A stretch of 64,000 bases of DNA from Parapontixanthobacter sp963736595 (GTDB lineage: Bacteria; Pseudomonadota; Alphaproteobacteria; Sphingomonadales; Sphingomonadaceae), in assembly GCA_963736595.1 (NCBI GenBank), contig CAVTPG010000011.1, positions 496,001 to 560,000 of the forward strand. Direction: 5' to 3'. The notes beneath the pieces are model-generated. The model ran no database searches and was not told the DNA's origin. It saw only the letters and a list, made by a program, of their open reading frames with translations. The position numbers and the translations under genes were made by a program. Below are positions 29,332-38,290 of the stretch, piece by piece. Positions within the stretch are counted from its first letter, which is position 1; each line of letters starts with the position of its first letter.

Positions 29332-30762
29332 ATGGCCGATAACAAGCAGGACGAACTGGACGCAATTCTAAAAACACAGCGCGAGGATTTTACCAAATCG
29401 CGGCCCGAAGACTTGTCCGTGCGCAAGGACCGGATCGAGCGGGCCATGACCCTGCTGCGCGAAAATAGCGAAGCCTTGTGTCAGGCAATGAGCGAGGATT
29501 TTGGCAATCGCAGCGCCCGTCAATCCATGCTGACCGACATTGCCGGGACCATCGGTTTTGGCAAATATTGCCTCAAGAACCTGGATAAATGGTCGCGGAC
29601 TGACAAGCGCAAGGTGCAGTTTCCGCTTGGGCTATTGGGTGCGAAAGCCGAAGTGCGTTATGAACCTAAAGGCGTTATCGGCATCCTCAGCCCGTGGAAT
29701 TTTCCGGTCAATCTGTCGTTCGGACCATTGATGCAAGTATTGGCTGCGGGCAATCGCGCGATGATCAAGCCGAGCGAATTTACCGAAGCGACCAGCGAAC
29801 TATCGCGCGAGCTCGTTGAGAAATACTTCGCTCAGGAAGAAGTCGCTTTCATCACTGGCAGCCCCGAAGTGGCGCAGGCCTTTTCCTCGCTCCCTTTCGA
29901 CCATCTTATATTTACCGGATCGACCGCGACGGGTCGCAAAGTCATGGAAGCGGCCAGCAAGAATTTGGTGCCGGTAACGCTGGAATTGGGTGGAAAGTCG
30001 CCGGTAATTCTTGGCAAAAGCGCTGATCTGGAACGCGCCGGTGAGCGTATCGCCCTGGGCAAAATGATGAATGCCGGACAGATCTGTCTTGCACCTGATT
30101 ACATGATCGTGCCGGAAGCACAGGAAGATGCGGCAGTCGCTGCGGTCGAGCTGGGCGTGCACAATATGTATCCCACGCTGCTTGCGAATGACGACTATGC
30201 CAGCATCATCTCGGACCATCATTTCGACCGTTTGCAAGGATTGGTTGCCGATGCAAAGGCAAAGGGCGCAAAGGTGGTCGAGGTCAATCCGGCTGATGAG
30301 GATTTTTCCAACTCCAACACGCGCAAAATGCCGCTCACGATCCTGCAGAATGTGACCGATGATATGGATGCGATGCAGGAAGAGATTTTTGGCCCGGTCT
30401 TGCCGGTGAAAACCTATAGCGATGTCGATGAGGCCGTCGATTACGTCAATGCGAATGACCGCCCGCTGGCGCTGTATTATTTCGGTGACGATACGGCTGA
30501 GCAAAAGCGTGTGCTATCGCGCACCATATCGGGCGGCACGACAGTCAACGACGTGATTTTCCACGTTTCGATGGAAGACTTGCCGTTCGGCGGAGTTGGG
30601 TCATCCGGCATCGGCAGCTATCACGGGATCGAGGGTTTCCGCGAATTCAGTCATGCCCGCTCGACTTACACGCAACCCAAGATCGATATCGCCAAACTCG
30701 GTGGGTTCAAGCCGCCCTACGGCGACAAGACTGCAAAAGCGGCTGCTAATTTGATGAAATAG
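29332..30762 (+). CDS. Coniferyl-aldehyde-dehydrogenase-like aldehyde dehydrogenase
   Basis: A 476-residue NAD(P)-dependent aldehyde dehydrogenase of the class 3/coniferyl aldehyde type. Visible are GVIGILSPWNFPVNLSFGP (substrate and cofactor entry), FTGSTATGRKVM, VTLELGGKSP with the general-base Glu, and MMNAGQICLAPDY with the catalytic Cys. EEIFGPVLPV and LPFGGVGSSGIGSYHG complete the fold. Preceded by AAAGGACG, a good ribosome site. It probably oxidises aromatic or medium-chain aldehydes; exact substrate unproved. About 120 bases separate it from nuoA with no obvious terminator. Confidence 0.9.
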   Translation: MADNKQDELDAILKTQREDFTKSRPEDLSVRKDRIERAMTLLRENSEALCQAMSEDFGNRSARQSMLTDIAGTIGFGKYCLKNLDKWSRTDKRKVQFPLGLLGAKAEVRYEPKGVIGILSPWNFPVNLSFGPLMQVLAAGNRAMIKPSEFTEATSELSRELVEKYFAQEEVAFITGSPEVAQAFSSLPFDHLIFTGSTATGRKVMEAASKNLVPVTLELGGKSPVILGKSADLERAGERIALGKMMNAGQICLAPDYMIVPEAQEDAAVAAVELGVHNMYPTLLANDDYASIISDHHFDRLQGLVADAKAKGAKVVEVNPADEDFSNSNTRKMPLTILQNVTDDMDAMQEEIFGPVLPVKTYSDVDEAVDYVNANDRPLALYYFGDDTAEQKRVLSRTISGGTTVNDVIFHVSMEDLPFGGVGSSGIGSYHGIEGFREFSHARSTYTQPKIDIAKLGGFKPPYGDKTAKAAANLMK

Positions 30763-30883
30763 CGCGCAGCGGCCGCGAAATTTAACAAATGGGAATATGG
30801 CGCCATTTTGCGGCGCGCTGCCCTTGCACGCCGGACCTCAGGGGCCTAGAGGCGAGCCAACAATTGCACTATTGGATGAATTC

Positions 30884-31258
30884 GTGGTCGATCTCTCACA
30901 ATATCTGCCTATCTTGCTGTTCCTGTTCATCGCGGCAGGCTTGTCGGTGGCGTTTGTCTTTTTGCCGATGGGCGTGTCGCGGCTGACGGGGACGCATAAT
31001 CCGACAGCGGAAAAACTCAGCGAGTATGAATGCGGCTTTCCGGCATTCGAGGATTCGCGCAGCCAGTTCGATGTGCGCTTCTACTTGGTCGCGATCCTGT
31101 TCATCATTTTCGACCTTGAAGCAGCCTTTCTGTTTCCTTGGGCCGTCAGCCTCGATCTGACCGGCTGGCCGGGCTGGATTACGATGATGATCTTTCTTGG
31201 CGAGCTGGCAGTAGGCCTTGCCTATGCCTGGAAAGTTGGAGCGCTGGAATGGGAATAG
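30884..31258 (+). CDS. nuoA: NADH-quinone oxidoreductase subunit A
   Basis: Small membrane subunit of Complex I, 124 residues, three helices. A GTG at 30884 gives VVDLSQYLPILLFLF, the expected N-terminus; the open frame extends back to 30797 but adds an untypical Gly/Pro stretch. SEYECGFPAFEDSRSQFDVRFY is the diagnostic loop, followed by AILFIIFDLEAAFLFPW. The stop lies 10 bases inside nuoB. First gene of the 14-subunit operon. Confidence 0.95.
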   Translation: MVDLSQYLPILLFLFIAAGLSVAFVFLPMGVSRLTGTHNPTAEKLSEYECGFPAFEDSRSQFDVRFYLVAILFIIFDLEAAFLFPWAVSLDLTGWPGWITMMIFLGELAVGLAYAWKVGALEWE

Positions 31259-31830
31259 ATAATACGTTGAGCGCGCGCGACCATGCGGCACTGGCCAATG
31301 CGCCGACGGCGAAAGCTGGCGAAATGCGTGCGCCCGACACAGATTATTACAAAGCGATGCAGGACGAGGTGAACGATCAGGGTTTTCTGGTCACATCGAC
31401 CGAAGACCTGTTTCAATGGGCGCGCACCGGCAGCCTGTGGTGGATGACGTTCGGCCTTGCTTGCTGCGCCGTCGAGATGATCCACGTCAATATGCCGCGC
31501 TATGATATGGAGCGGTTCGGCATTGCTCCGCGCGCCTCGCCACGCCAATCCGATGTAATGATTGTGGCTGGTACTTTGTGCAACAAGATGGCTCCGGCTT
31601 TGCGCAAAGTCTATGACCAGATGTCCGATCCGAAATATGTCATTTCGATGGGAAGCTGCGCCAATGGCGGCGGTTATTACCACTATAGCTACAGTGTCGT
31701 GCGCGGTTGCGATCGCATCGTTCCGGTCGATATTTACGTGCCGGGATGCCCGCCGACTGCAGAGGCTCTTCTATATGGCGTCATGCAATTGCAGCGCAAA
31801 ATCCGCCGTTCCGGCACGCTTGAGCGGTAG
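31249..31830 (+). CDS. nuoB: NADH-quinone oxidoreductase subunit B
   Basis: Peripheral-arm subunit carrying cluster N2, the last iron-sulfur centre before quinone. The 193-residue protein has the tandem-cysteine ligands in TFGLACCAVEMIH, then MGSCANGGGYY and YVPGCPPTAEAL. The ATG at 31249 overlaps the nuoA end by 10 bases, a tight coupling; the longer upstream frame is an artefact of reading through nuoA. Confidence 0.97.
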   Translation: MGIDNTLSARDHAALANAPTAKAGEMRAPDTDYYKAMQDEVNDQGFLVTSTEDLFQWARTGSLWWMTFGLACCAVEMIHVNMPRYDMERFGIAPRASPRQSDVMIVAGTLCNKMAPALRKVYDQMSDPKYVISMGSCANGGGYYHYSYSVVRGCDRIVPVDIYVPGCPPTAEALLYGVMQLQRKIRRSGTLER

Positions 31831-31839
31831 AGCACACTT

Positions 31840-32760
31840 ATGACCGTTCTTCATTCGGCTCCGAAAATGTCGCAGATTGACGATGCGTGCGGATCGCTGT
31901 CGGCGGCGCTGGCCGATATGCTGATCGATGCGCGCGAAGAGCATGGCGAATTTCAATTCACTGTGCGCCGCGAGTCGATTGAGGATGCCTTGCGCTTGCT
32001 CCGCGATGAGCACCAATATCAGCAATTGATGGAAATTGCCGGAGTTGATTACCCGTCGCGCGCCGAGCGTTTCGAAGTCGTCTATATGCTGCTGTCTGTG
32101 ACGAAGAACCACCGGGTCATCGTGAAAGTGCAGACCGACGAAGCGACGCCAGTGCCCACTGTCACGACCTTGTGGCCCAATGCAGGTTGGCTGGAGCGCG
32201 AAGTGTTCGACCTCTACGGCGTACTGTTCGATGGCAATACCGATCTGCGCCGAATTCTGACGGATTATGGATTTGAGGGTCATCCTTTCCGCAAGGATTT
32301 CCCACTGACCGGCTATACCGAACTGCGCTATTCCGAAGATGAAAAGCGCGTGGTTTATGAGCCGGTGGAGCTGGCGCAGGATTTGCGGCAATTCGATTTT
32401 TTAAGCCCGTGGGAAGGCGCCGATTACGTGCTGCCCGGTGACGAGAAAGCCGCTACCCCTCCGGTTGATGAGCCGAAAGTTACCGACAGCCCAAAGGATA
32501 CCGGCGCAGGCGCGAAAACCGATGCCAAAGCAGCCAAGCGGGTAAGTGCAGCGGCTCCTGCCGAAAAGGATAGCGGCAAAGATCGCACACCTCCGCCCAA
32601 ACCAACCGAAGATCGCCCTGCGCGCAAGAAACGCGCCGGTAAGGCAAAGGACACCAAGGCTTCGACGACACCTGTGAAAAATGCGCCAGCGAAAGATAAG
32701 TCTGCGAAAAACTCGGCCAAAAAAGATAAGGCCAAAAAAGATAAGGGGAGCGCGACATGA
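31840..32760 (+). CDS. nuoC: NADH-quinone oxidoreductase subunit C with Lys/Ala/Pro tail
   Basis: Hydrophilic Complex I subunit (30 kDa type). The conserved core occupies about residues 1-200, with EREVFDLYGVLFDGNTDLRRILTDYGFEGHPFRKDFPL near the quinone-site interface. It is followed by about 100 residues of low-complexity Lys/Ala/Pro/Asp sequence ending in duplicated KKDKAKKDKG; the family usually ends shortly after the core. The tail is in frame and the stop overlaps the nuoD ATG, so it is translated unless an indel is involved. Its role is unknown; possibly a charged linker or nucleic-acid- or lipid-contacting extension. Confidence 0.93.
   Translation: MTVLHSAPKMSQIDDACGSLSAALADMLIDAREEHGEFQFTVRRESIEDALRLLRDEHQYQQLMEIAGVDYPSRAERFEVVYMLLSVTKNHRVIVKVQTDEATPVPTVTTLWPNAGWLEREVFDLYGVLFDGNTDLRRILTDYGFEGHPFRKDFPLTGYTELRYSEDEKRVVYEPVELAQDLRQFDFLSPWEGADYVLPGDEKAATPPVDEPKVTDSPKDTGAGAKTDAKAAKRVSAAAPAEKDSGKDRTPPPKPTEDRPARKKRAGKAKDTKASTTPVKNAPAKDKSAKNSAKKDKAKKDKGSAT
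32716..32745 (+). repeat. 15-bp perfect tandem duplication in nuoC tail
   Basis: GCCAAAAAAGATAAG occurs at 32716-32730 and immediately again at 32731-32745, encoding AKKDK twice at the nuoC C-terminus. It is in frame, so copy-number change would lengthen or shorten the tail by five residues without a frameshift. Confidence 0.9.
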
Positions 32761-33970
32761 GCGGTCTCACGCTGGAAAAATCGCCGACCACCGGCGATGA
32801 CACGATTGCCAATTACACGATCAATTTCGGGCCGCAGCATCCTGCTGCTCACGGCGTGTTGCGCATGGTGATGGAGCTTGACGGCGAAATCATCGAGCGG
32901 ATCGATCCGCATATCGGCTTGCTACATCGCGGGACCGAAAAGCTGATCGAACATAAGACGTATCTGCAGGCGCTGCCCTATTTTGACCGGCTCGATTATT
33001 GCAGTCCGCTTTGCATGGAACATTCTTATGTTCTGGCGATCGAGAAACTGCTGAACGTCGAAGTGCCATTGCGCGGACAATATCTGCGTGTGCTGTTTGC
33101 CGAGCTAACCCGCATTTGCAATCATATGCTGAATATCGGCGCGCACGTGATGGATGTCGGCGCGATGACGCCCAATCTTTGGGTGTTCGAGCTGCGCGAA
33201 GATTGCATGAACTTTTTCGAGCGAGCGTCCGGTGCGCGGATGCACAGCGCGTGGTTTCGTCCGGGCGGCGTTCATCAGGATGTGCCGCTGAAATTGCTGA
33301 CCGATATTGGCGATTGGGTCGATACGCGGCTGCCTGAACTGTTCGGCGATGCGATGAGCCTGGTGACCGACAACCGTATTTTTAAACAGCGTAATGTCGA
33401 TATCGGCGTCGTGTCGAAAGAAGATGCATTGGCCTGGGGCTTTTCCGGCCCGATGATCCGCGCAGCTGGCGTGCCGTGGGATTTGCGGAAATCGCAGCCC
33501 TACGATGTTTATGACCGGATGGAATTCGATGTGCCGGTGGGGACCAATTCAGATTGCTACGACCGTTTCATGGTTCGGGTGAATGAGGTTTACCAAAGCG
33601 CGCGCATCATCAAACAATGCCTCGCAGAAATGCCGGAAGGTCCGGTGGCCAGCGACGATCGCAAGGTTTCTCCGCCCAAACGCGGCGAAATGAAGCAATC
33701 GATGGAAGCGCTGATCCACCACTTCAAATTGTACACAGAGGGCTTTCACGTCCCCGCTGGTGAAGTGTATGTGGCGACGGAAAGCCCCAAGGGCGAGTTC
33801 GGCGTATTTCTGGTCAGCGACGGCTCGAACAAGCCCTACCGCTGCAAAATCCGTCCGACTCGTTCAGTCATCTGCAAGCAATGGATTTCATGTGCAAAGG
33901 GCATATGCTGCCTGACGCCATCCCGGTGCTTTGCGCAATCGATGTGGTGTTCGGGGAGAGCGATCGATAA
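32757..33970 (+). CDS. nuoD: NADH-quinone oxidoreductase subunit D (frameshifted)
   Basis: 49 kDa-type Complex I subunit forming the quinone pocket with NuoB. FGPQHPAAHGVLRMVME and GLLHRGTEKLIEHKTY are classic; GVPWDLRKSQPYDVYDR and GEFGVFLVSDGSNKPYR follow. Near 33862 one base is missing: the printed frame continues RSVICKQW, while the adjacent frame gives FSHLQAMDFMCKGHMLPDA, IPVLCAIDVVFGESDR and a TAA at 33968-33970, the normal end. The stop shares its last A with the nuoE ATG. The reconstructed length is about 404 residues. An intact NuoD is required for Complex I, so this is most likely a sequencing indel. Confidence 0.96.
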
Positions 33971-34638
33971 TGGCTGATCGTCGCACCGCCCCTGATACAC
34001 CGGAATTACGCGCGCAATTTGGCAGCTTTGCCTTTACCGATGCGAACACGGAACAGGCCGACGCAGTGATCGCGCGCTATCCCGATGGGCGGCAAAAATC
34101 GGCCGTCATGCCGCTGCTCGATCTGGCACAGCGTCAGGTCGGAGCGGAGACCAACACGCAGGGATGGCTCCCGCTGCCCGTGATTGAGTATGTCGCGACG
34201 TATCTCGATATGCCGGTCATTCGCGTGCTTGAAGTCGCCACGTTTTACTTCATGTACAACCTTATACCGGTCGGCAAATTCCATGTGCAGGTATGCGGCA
34301 CAACGCCTTGTATGCTGCGCGGCTCCGATGCAATTATGGAGACCTGCAAAAAACGCGGGATGGTCAAGGGCGGCGTTTCCGATGACGGATTGTGGACGCT
34401 GACCGAGGTGGAATGTATCGGCAATTGTGCCACCGCACCCACGGTGCAGATCAATGACGCCAATTACGAAGATTTGACGCCAGAACGCATGGACACTGTG
34501 CTTGATGCGCTGGCCGCGGGCAAAGCGCCGAAGGAAGGCACGCAGGAGCCGGGACGCCACACCTCTGAGCCATCGGGCGGCCCGACGACACTCAAAGAAA
34601 TGGTCAGCGAAAATCACAATTACGGAGCGGCGTCATGA
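33970..34638 (+). CDS. nuoE: NADH-quinone oxidoreductase subunit E
   Basis: 24 kDa-type [2Fe-2S] subunit of the NADH-dehydrogenase module, 222 residues. ATFYFMYNLIPVGKFHVQVCGTTPCMLRGS supplies two cluster cysteines and TEVECIGNCATAPTVQIND the other two. The ATG at 33970 overlaps the nuoD stop by one base. A flexible, Gly/Pro-rich C-terminal stretch ends the protein. Confidence 0.96.
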   Translation: MADRRTAPDTPELRAQFGSFAFTDANTEQADAVIARYPDGRQKSAVMPLLDLAQRQVGAETNTQGWLPLPVIEYVATYLDMPVIRVLEVATFYFMYNLIPVGKFHVQVCGTTPCMLRGSDAIMETCKKRGMVKGGVSDDGLWTLTEVECIGNCATAPTVQINDANYEDLTPERMDTVLDALAAGKAPKEGTQEPGRHTSEPSGGPTTLKEMVSENHNYGAAS

Positions 34639-34781
34639 TGGAAGGTGACATCATCACCTGGGTCGTTGCCCTGATCGCAATCATCATTGCGTGGAAGGTG
34701 CTGAAAGGCATTATCAAAACGGTCGCGCTGGTTGCAATTCTTGCCATTGCGGCGTTCGTCGTGTTCGGAGTGGGCGCATGA
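34635..34781 (+). CDS. 48-residue membrane micro-ORF between nuoE and nuoF
   Basis: Open frame MMEGDIITWVVAL, with two hydrophobic segments separated by AWKVLKGIIKTV; ends AAFVVFGVGA. Its ATG (34635, or 34638) overlaps the nuoE stop and its TGA overlaps the nuoF ATG, the same ATGA coupling as the flanking genes, so translation is very likely. It encodes no known Complex I subunit. Two short helices with a lysine-bearing turn suggest a hairpin membrane peptide, possibly an accessory or assembly factor; function unknown. Confidence 0.75.
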   Translation: MMEGDIITWVVALIAIIIAWKVLKGIIKTVALVAILAIAAFVVFGVGA

Positions 34782-36085
34782 GCCTCCAGGACAAAGATCG
34801 CATCTTTACCAACGTCTATGGTTTTCAGGACTGGGGCCTAAAAGCAGCGCAGGAGCGCGGCGATTGGGACGATACCAAGGCGCTGATCGGGCGCGGGCAG
34901 GATTCCATCATAGACGAGATGAAAGCCTCGGGTTTACGCGGGCGGGGCGGGGCAGGCTTCCCGACGGGCCTGAAATGGTCCTTCATGCCCAAAGAATCGA
35001 AAGACGGTCGGCCCAGCTTTCTGGTTATTAATGCGGACGAATCCGAGCCCGGATCGTGCAAGGATCGCGAGATCATCCGACACGATCCACACAAGCTGAT
35101 CGAAGGGGCGCTGGTCGCCGGTTATGCAATGCGCGCGCGCGCCGCTTACATCTATATTCGCGGCGAGTACATTCGCGAGGCGCAGACGCTGCAACAGGCT
35201 ATCGACGAGGCTTATGAAGCCGGTTTGATTGGCAAAAATGCCTCTAAGTCCGGCTATGACTTCGACGTGTTCATGCACCGCGGCGCAGGCGCTTATATCT
35301 GCGGCGAAGAAACCGCCATGATTGAAAGCCTGGAAGGCAAGAAGGGCCAACCGCGCCTGAAACCGCCATTTCCCGCTGGCGCAGGCCTGTATGGTTGTCC
35401 GACGACGGTCAACAATGTCGAGAGTATTGCGGTCGTTCCGACGATCCTGCGACGCGGGGCAAGCTGGTTTTCCAGCTTCGGGCGTGAAGGCAATCACGGA
35501 ACGAAGCTGTTCCAGATTTCCGGGCACGTCGAACGGCCTTGCGTCGTCGAAGAAGAAATGAGTATTCCTTTTCGTGAACTGATCGAGAAGCATTGTGGCG
35601 GGATCACCGGCGGGTGGGACAATTTGCTGGCTGTCATTCCGGGCGGCTCGTCGGTTCCGTTGGTCCCGGCGGAACAGATCATGGACGCGCCGATGGACTT
35701 TGACGGCTTGAAAGAGCTTGGTTCGGGCCTTGGTACGGCGGCTGTGATCGTCATGGACAAGTCCACCGATATTGTCCGGGCAATCAGTCGCCTAAGCTAT
35801 TTTTATAAGCACGAATCCTGCGGGCAATGCACTCCCTGCCGTGAGGGTACGGGTTGGATGTGGCGCATGATGGAGCGTCTGCGCACGGGTGATGCTGCGA
35901 TCGAAGAGATCGATATGCTGCAACAAGTGACCAAGCAGGTGGAGGGCCACACGATTTGCGCACTGGGCGACGCTGCGGCTTGGCCTGTGCAAGGTTTGAT
36001 CCGTCATTTCCGCCCTGAACTCGAACGCCGGATCCACGAGCATAACGCGCAATTCGCACCCGATGTTCTGGAGGCAGCGGAATGA
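34778..36085 (+). CDS. nuoF: NADH-quinone oxidoreductase subunit F
   Basis: 51 kDa-type subunit that binds FMN and NADH and holds a [4Fe-4S] cluster. The 435-residue protein shows the NADH site LRGRGGAGFPTGLKW, the FMN site GAGAYICGEETAMIESLEG, and cluster cysteines in ESCGQCTPCREGT plus the distal C of HTICALGDAAAW. ATG 34778 overlaps the micro-ORF stop, and its own stop overlaps the next small ORF. Confidence 0.97.
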   Translation: MSLQDKDRIFTNVYGFQDWGLKAAQERGDWDDTKALIGRGQDSIIDEMKASGLRGRGGAGFPTGLKWSFMPKESKDGRPSFLVINADESEPGSCKDREIIRHDPHKLIEGALVAGYAMRARAAYIYIRGEYIREAQTLQQAIDEAYEAGLIGKNASKSGYDFDVFMHRGAGAYICGEETAMIESLEGKKGQPRLKPPFPAGAGLYGCPTTVNNVESIAVVPTILRRGASWFSSFGREGNHGTKLFQISGHVERPCVVEEEMSIPFRELIEKHCGGITGGWDNLLAVIPGGSSVPLVPAEQIMDAPMDFDGLKELGSGLGTAAVIVMDKSTDIVRAISRLSYFYKHESCGQCTPCREGTGWMWRMMERLRTGDAAIEEIDMLQQVTKQVEGHTICALGDAAAWPVQGLIRHFRPELERRIHEHNAQFAPDVLEAAE

Positions 36086-36291
36086 GTCGCGCATTTATCC
36101 TCTATTGCGTAGCGGCAGTGCAGCTAATTGCAGGGCTTTATATTCTCATCGATGCTCATCCAAACCTGCAAAGTGGCGAGATTACTGCGATCACGTTTAT
36201 TGTTCGCGGACTCGGCCCGCTGATTTTGGCAGCCACGTTTATTTTTCTAGCGCGGCAGATGCGTGCAAATGAAGGTTTGGATGATGCCTAA
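36082..36291 (+). CDS. 69-residue two-helix membrane protein between nuoF and nuoG
   Basis: MSRAFILYCVAAVQLIAGLYILI forms one membrane helix and ITFIVRGLGPLILAATFIFLA a second, ending in a charged tail. The ATG overlaps the nuoF TGA; the stop lies 8 bases inside nuoG (start 36284). It is therefore a coupled member of the operon but not one of the 14 core subunits. Function unknown; together with the 48-residue ORF it suggests lineage-specific Complex I accessory peptides. Confidence 0.78.
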   Translation: MSRAFILYCVAAVQLIAGLYILIDAHPNLQSGEITAITFIVRGLGPLILAATFIFLARQMRANEGLDDA

Positions 36292-38290
36292 AGTCACCGT
36301 AGACGGGCTGGAACTGGACGTTCCCGATGGCGCGACTGTGCTGCAAGCGTGCGAGCTTGCGGGCAAGGAAATCCCGCGCTTTTGCTATCACGAACGGCTT
36401 AGCATCGCCGGCAACTGCCGGATGTGCCTCGTCGAAGTAAAGCCGGGACCGCCGAAACCGCAAGCGTCTTGCGCTCTTCCTGCGACCGAGGGCCAGGAAA
36501 TCCGCACTGACAGCGAACTTGTTCGGACTGCACGCGAAGGCGTGATGGAATTTCTTCTCATCAATCACCCGCTTGATTGCCCGATTTGCGATCAGGGTGG
36601 GGAGTGCGATTTGCAGGACCAGTCCATGATGTATGGGCGCGGCGCGACGCGCTATGACGAAAACAAGCGGGCCGTAACTGAAAAATATATGGGTCCGCTG
36701 ATCAAGACCGTGATGACCCGCTGCATCCATTGCACACGCTGCGTGCGCTTTTCGGAAGAGATTGCCGGAGTGGACGAGATCGGCGCGCTGTATCGCGGCG
36801 AAGATATGCAGATCACGACATATTTGGAACAAGCGGCAAGCCATGAATTGTCGGCCAATGTGATCGATCTTTGTCCCGTCGGTGCTTTAACCTCACGGCC
36901 CTATGCGTTCGAAGCGCGGCCCTGGGAATTGAAGAAAACTTGGTCGATCGACGTATCCGACGCGATCGGCTCCAACATCCGGTTAGACAGTCGCGGGCGT
37001 GAAGTTATGCGCGCGCTTCCTCGCATCAACGATGCGGTTAATGAGGAATGGCTGTCCGACAAGGCTCGCTATCAAGTCGACGGTTTGAGCAAGCGCCGCC
37101 TCGACAAGGTCTTCATCCGCAAAGATGGCAAGCTAGCCGAAGCAAGCTGGGACGAGGCTTTCAAAGCCATCGCCAAGGCAAAGCCAAATGGCAGCATCGC
37201 GGCGATTGCAGGCGATATGCTGGATTGCGAAACGATGTTCGCAGCGAAGGCTTTGCTGGGCGCGCTTGGGTCCGATTTGCTCGAAGGTCGGCAGACCGGC
37301 ATGAATTACGACTGCAGCAATCTGGCCGCAGTCAATTTCAATTCCACGCTGGCTGGTATCGAGACCGCCGATGCGATCCTGATCGTGGGTAGTCATGTCC
37401 GCTGGGAAGCGCCGCTGGTCAATGTTCGCTTGCGCAAAGCGGTCAAGCGCGGCGCAAAAGTGTTCGTTGTCGGGCCGGAGTGGGAAACCACATATCCGGC
37501 CACCTTCTTAGGCGAGGATGCAGGATTGCTGCACGATCTGCCTTCGGAAGTGACGGATGTATTTGACAAGGCCGAGCGTCCGGCGATCATTCTGGGCGGA
37601 GCAGGCTTGGCGAAAAATGCGCTGCATCCGGCGCTTGTCTTGGCCAAGCAATTCAATGTGATTCAGAGCGATTGGAACGGTTTTAATGTTCTGCACATGG
37701 CGGCCAGCCGGATGGGCGGATTGATGCTCGGCTACGCGCAAGCGGGAGGCTTAGCCGACATCGTCAAAGCCAAGCCGAATGTCGTGCTGTCGCTGGGCGC
37801 GGATGAAGTCGATTATTCTGCATTCGACGGCTCTTTGAAAGTGTATATCGGCCATCACGGCGATGCGGGCGCTCACGCAGCGGACATTATCCTGCCGGGC
37901 GCGTCCTACGCCGAAAAAGACGGCACTTATGTCAACACCGAAGGCCGAGTGCAATTTGCCGAAAAAGCTGTGTTTGCGCCGGGTGATGCGCGCGAGGACT
38001 GGACGATCTTGCGTGCCTTGGCCGATGCGCTCAGCGTTGATGTCGGCTTCAATAGTTTTGCCGAATTGCAAAGTGCAATGATTGCCGCAGTTCCGTCTTT
38101 GGGCGAAGAGGGACTGGCCGATTATGGCAAGCTGCCGGAAGCCAAAGCAGGCGTCAAAGCCGACGGCGTGATCTCGTACCCGATCACAGATTTCTATATG
38201 ACGAACGCAATTGCACGCGCCAGCGCCACGATGCAGCGTTGCTCGGCAGAACTGCTGCATGACGAAGCGATGCAGGAGGCGGCAGAATGA
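36284..38290 (+). CDS. nuoG: NADH-quinone oxidoreductase subunit G
   Basis: 75 kDa-type subunit with several iron-sulfur clusters. The N-terminal ferredoxin motif is CYHERLSIAGNCRMCLVEV with a later CALPA; then HPLDCPICDQGGECDLQDQ and CIHCTRCVRFSEEIAG with CPVGAL. A molybdopterin-oxidoreductase-like C-terminal domain follows without visible Mo ligands. Starts at MPKVTV (36284; ATG also at 36281). The length of 668 residues suits alphaproteobacteria. ATGA overlap with nuoH. Confidence 0.96.
   Translation: MPKVTVDGLELDVPDGATVLQACELAGKEIPRFCYHERLSIAGNCRMCLVEVKPGPPKPQASCALPATEGQEIRTDSELVRTAREGVMEFLLINHPLDCPICDQGGECDLQDQSMMYGRGATRYDENKRAVTEKYMGPLIKTVMTRCIHCTRCVRFSEEIAGVDEIGALYRGEDMQITTYLEQAASHELSANVIDLCPVGALTSRPYAFEARPWELKKTWSIDVSDAIGSNIRLDSRGREVMRALPRINDAVNEEWLSDKARYQVDGLSKRRLDKVFIRKDGKLAEASWDEAFKAIAKAKPNGSIAAIAGDMLDCETMFAAKALLGALGSDLLEGRQTGMNYDCSNLAAVNFNSTLAGIETADAILIVGSHVRWEAPLVNVRLRKAVKRGAKVFVVGPEWETTYPATFLGEDAGLLHDLPSEVTDVFDKAERPAIILGGAGLAKNALHPALVLAKQFNVIQSDWNGFNVLHMAASRMGGLMLGYAQAGGLADIVKAKPNVVLSLGADEVDYSAFDGSLKVYIGHHGDAGAHAADIILPGASYAEKDGTYVNTEGRVQFAEKAVFAPGDAREDWTILRALADALSVDVGFNSFAELQSAMIAAVPSLGEEGLADYGKLPEAKAGVKADGVISYPITDFYMTNAIARASATMQRCSAELLHDEAMQEAAE

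Noticed and set aside
30797..30883. Longer nuoA N-terminus
   Set aside because: The extra residues are Gly/Pro-rich and unlike NuoA; GTG at 30884 gives the family N-terminus.
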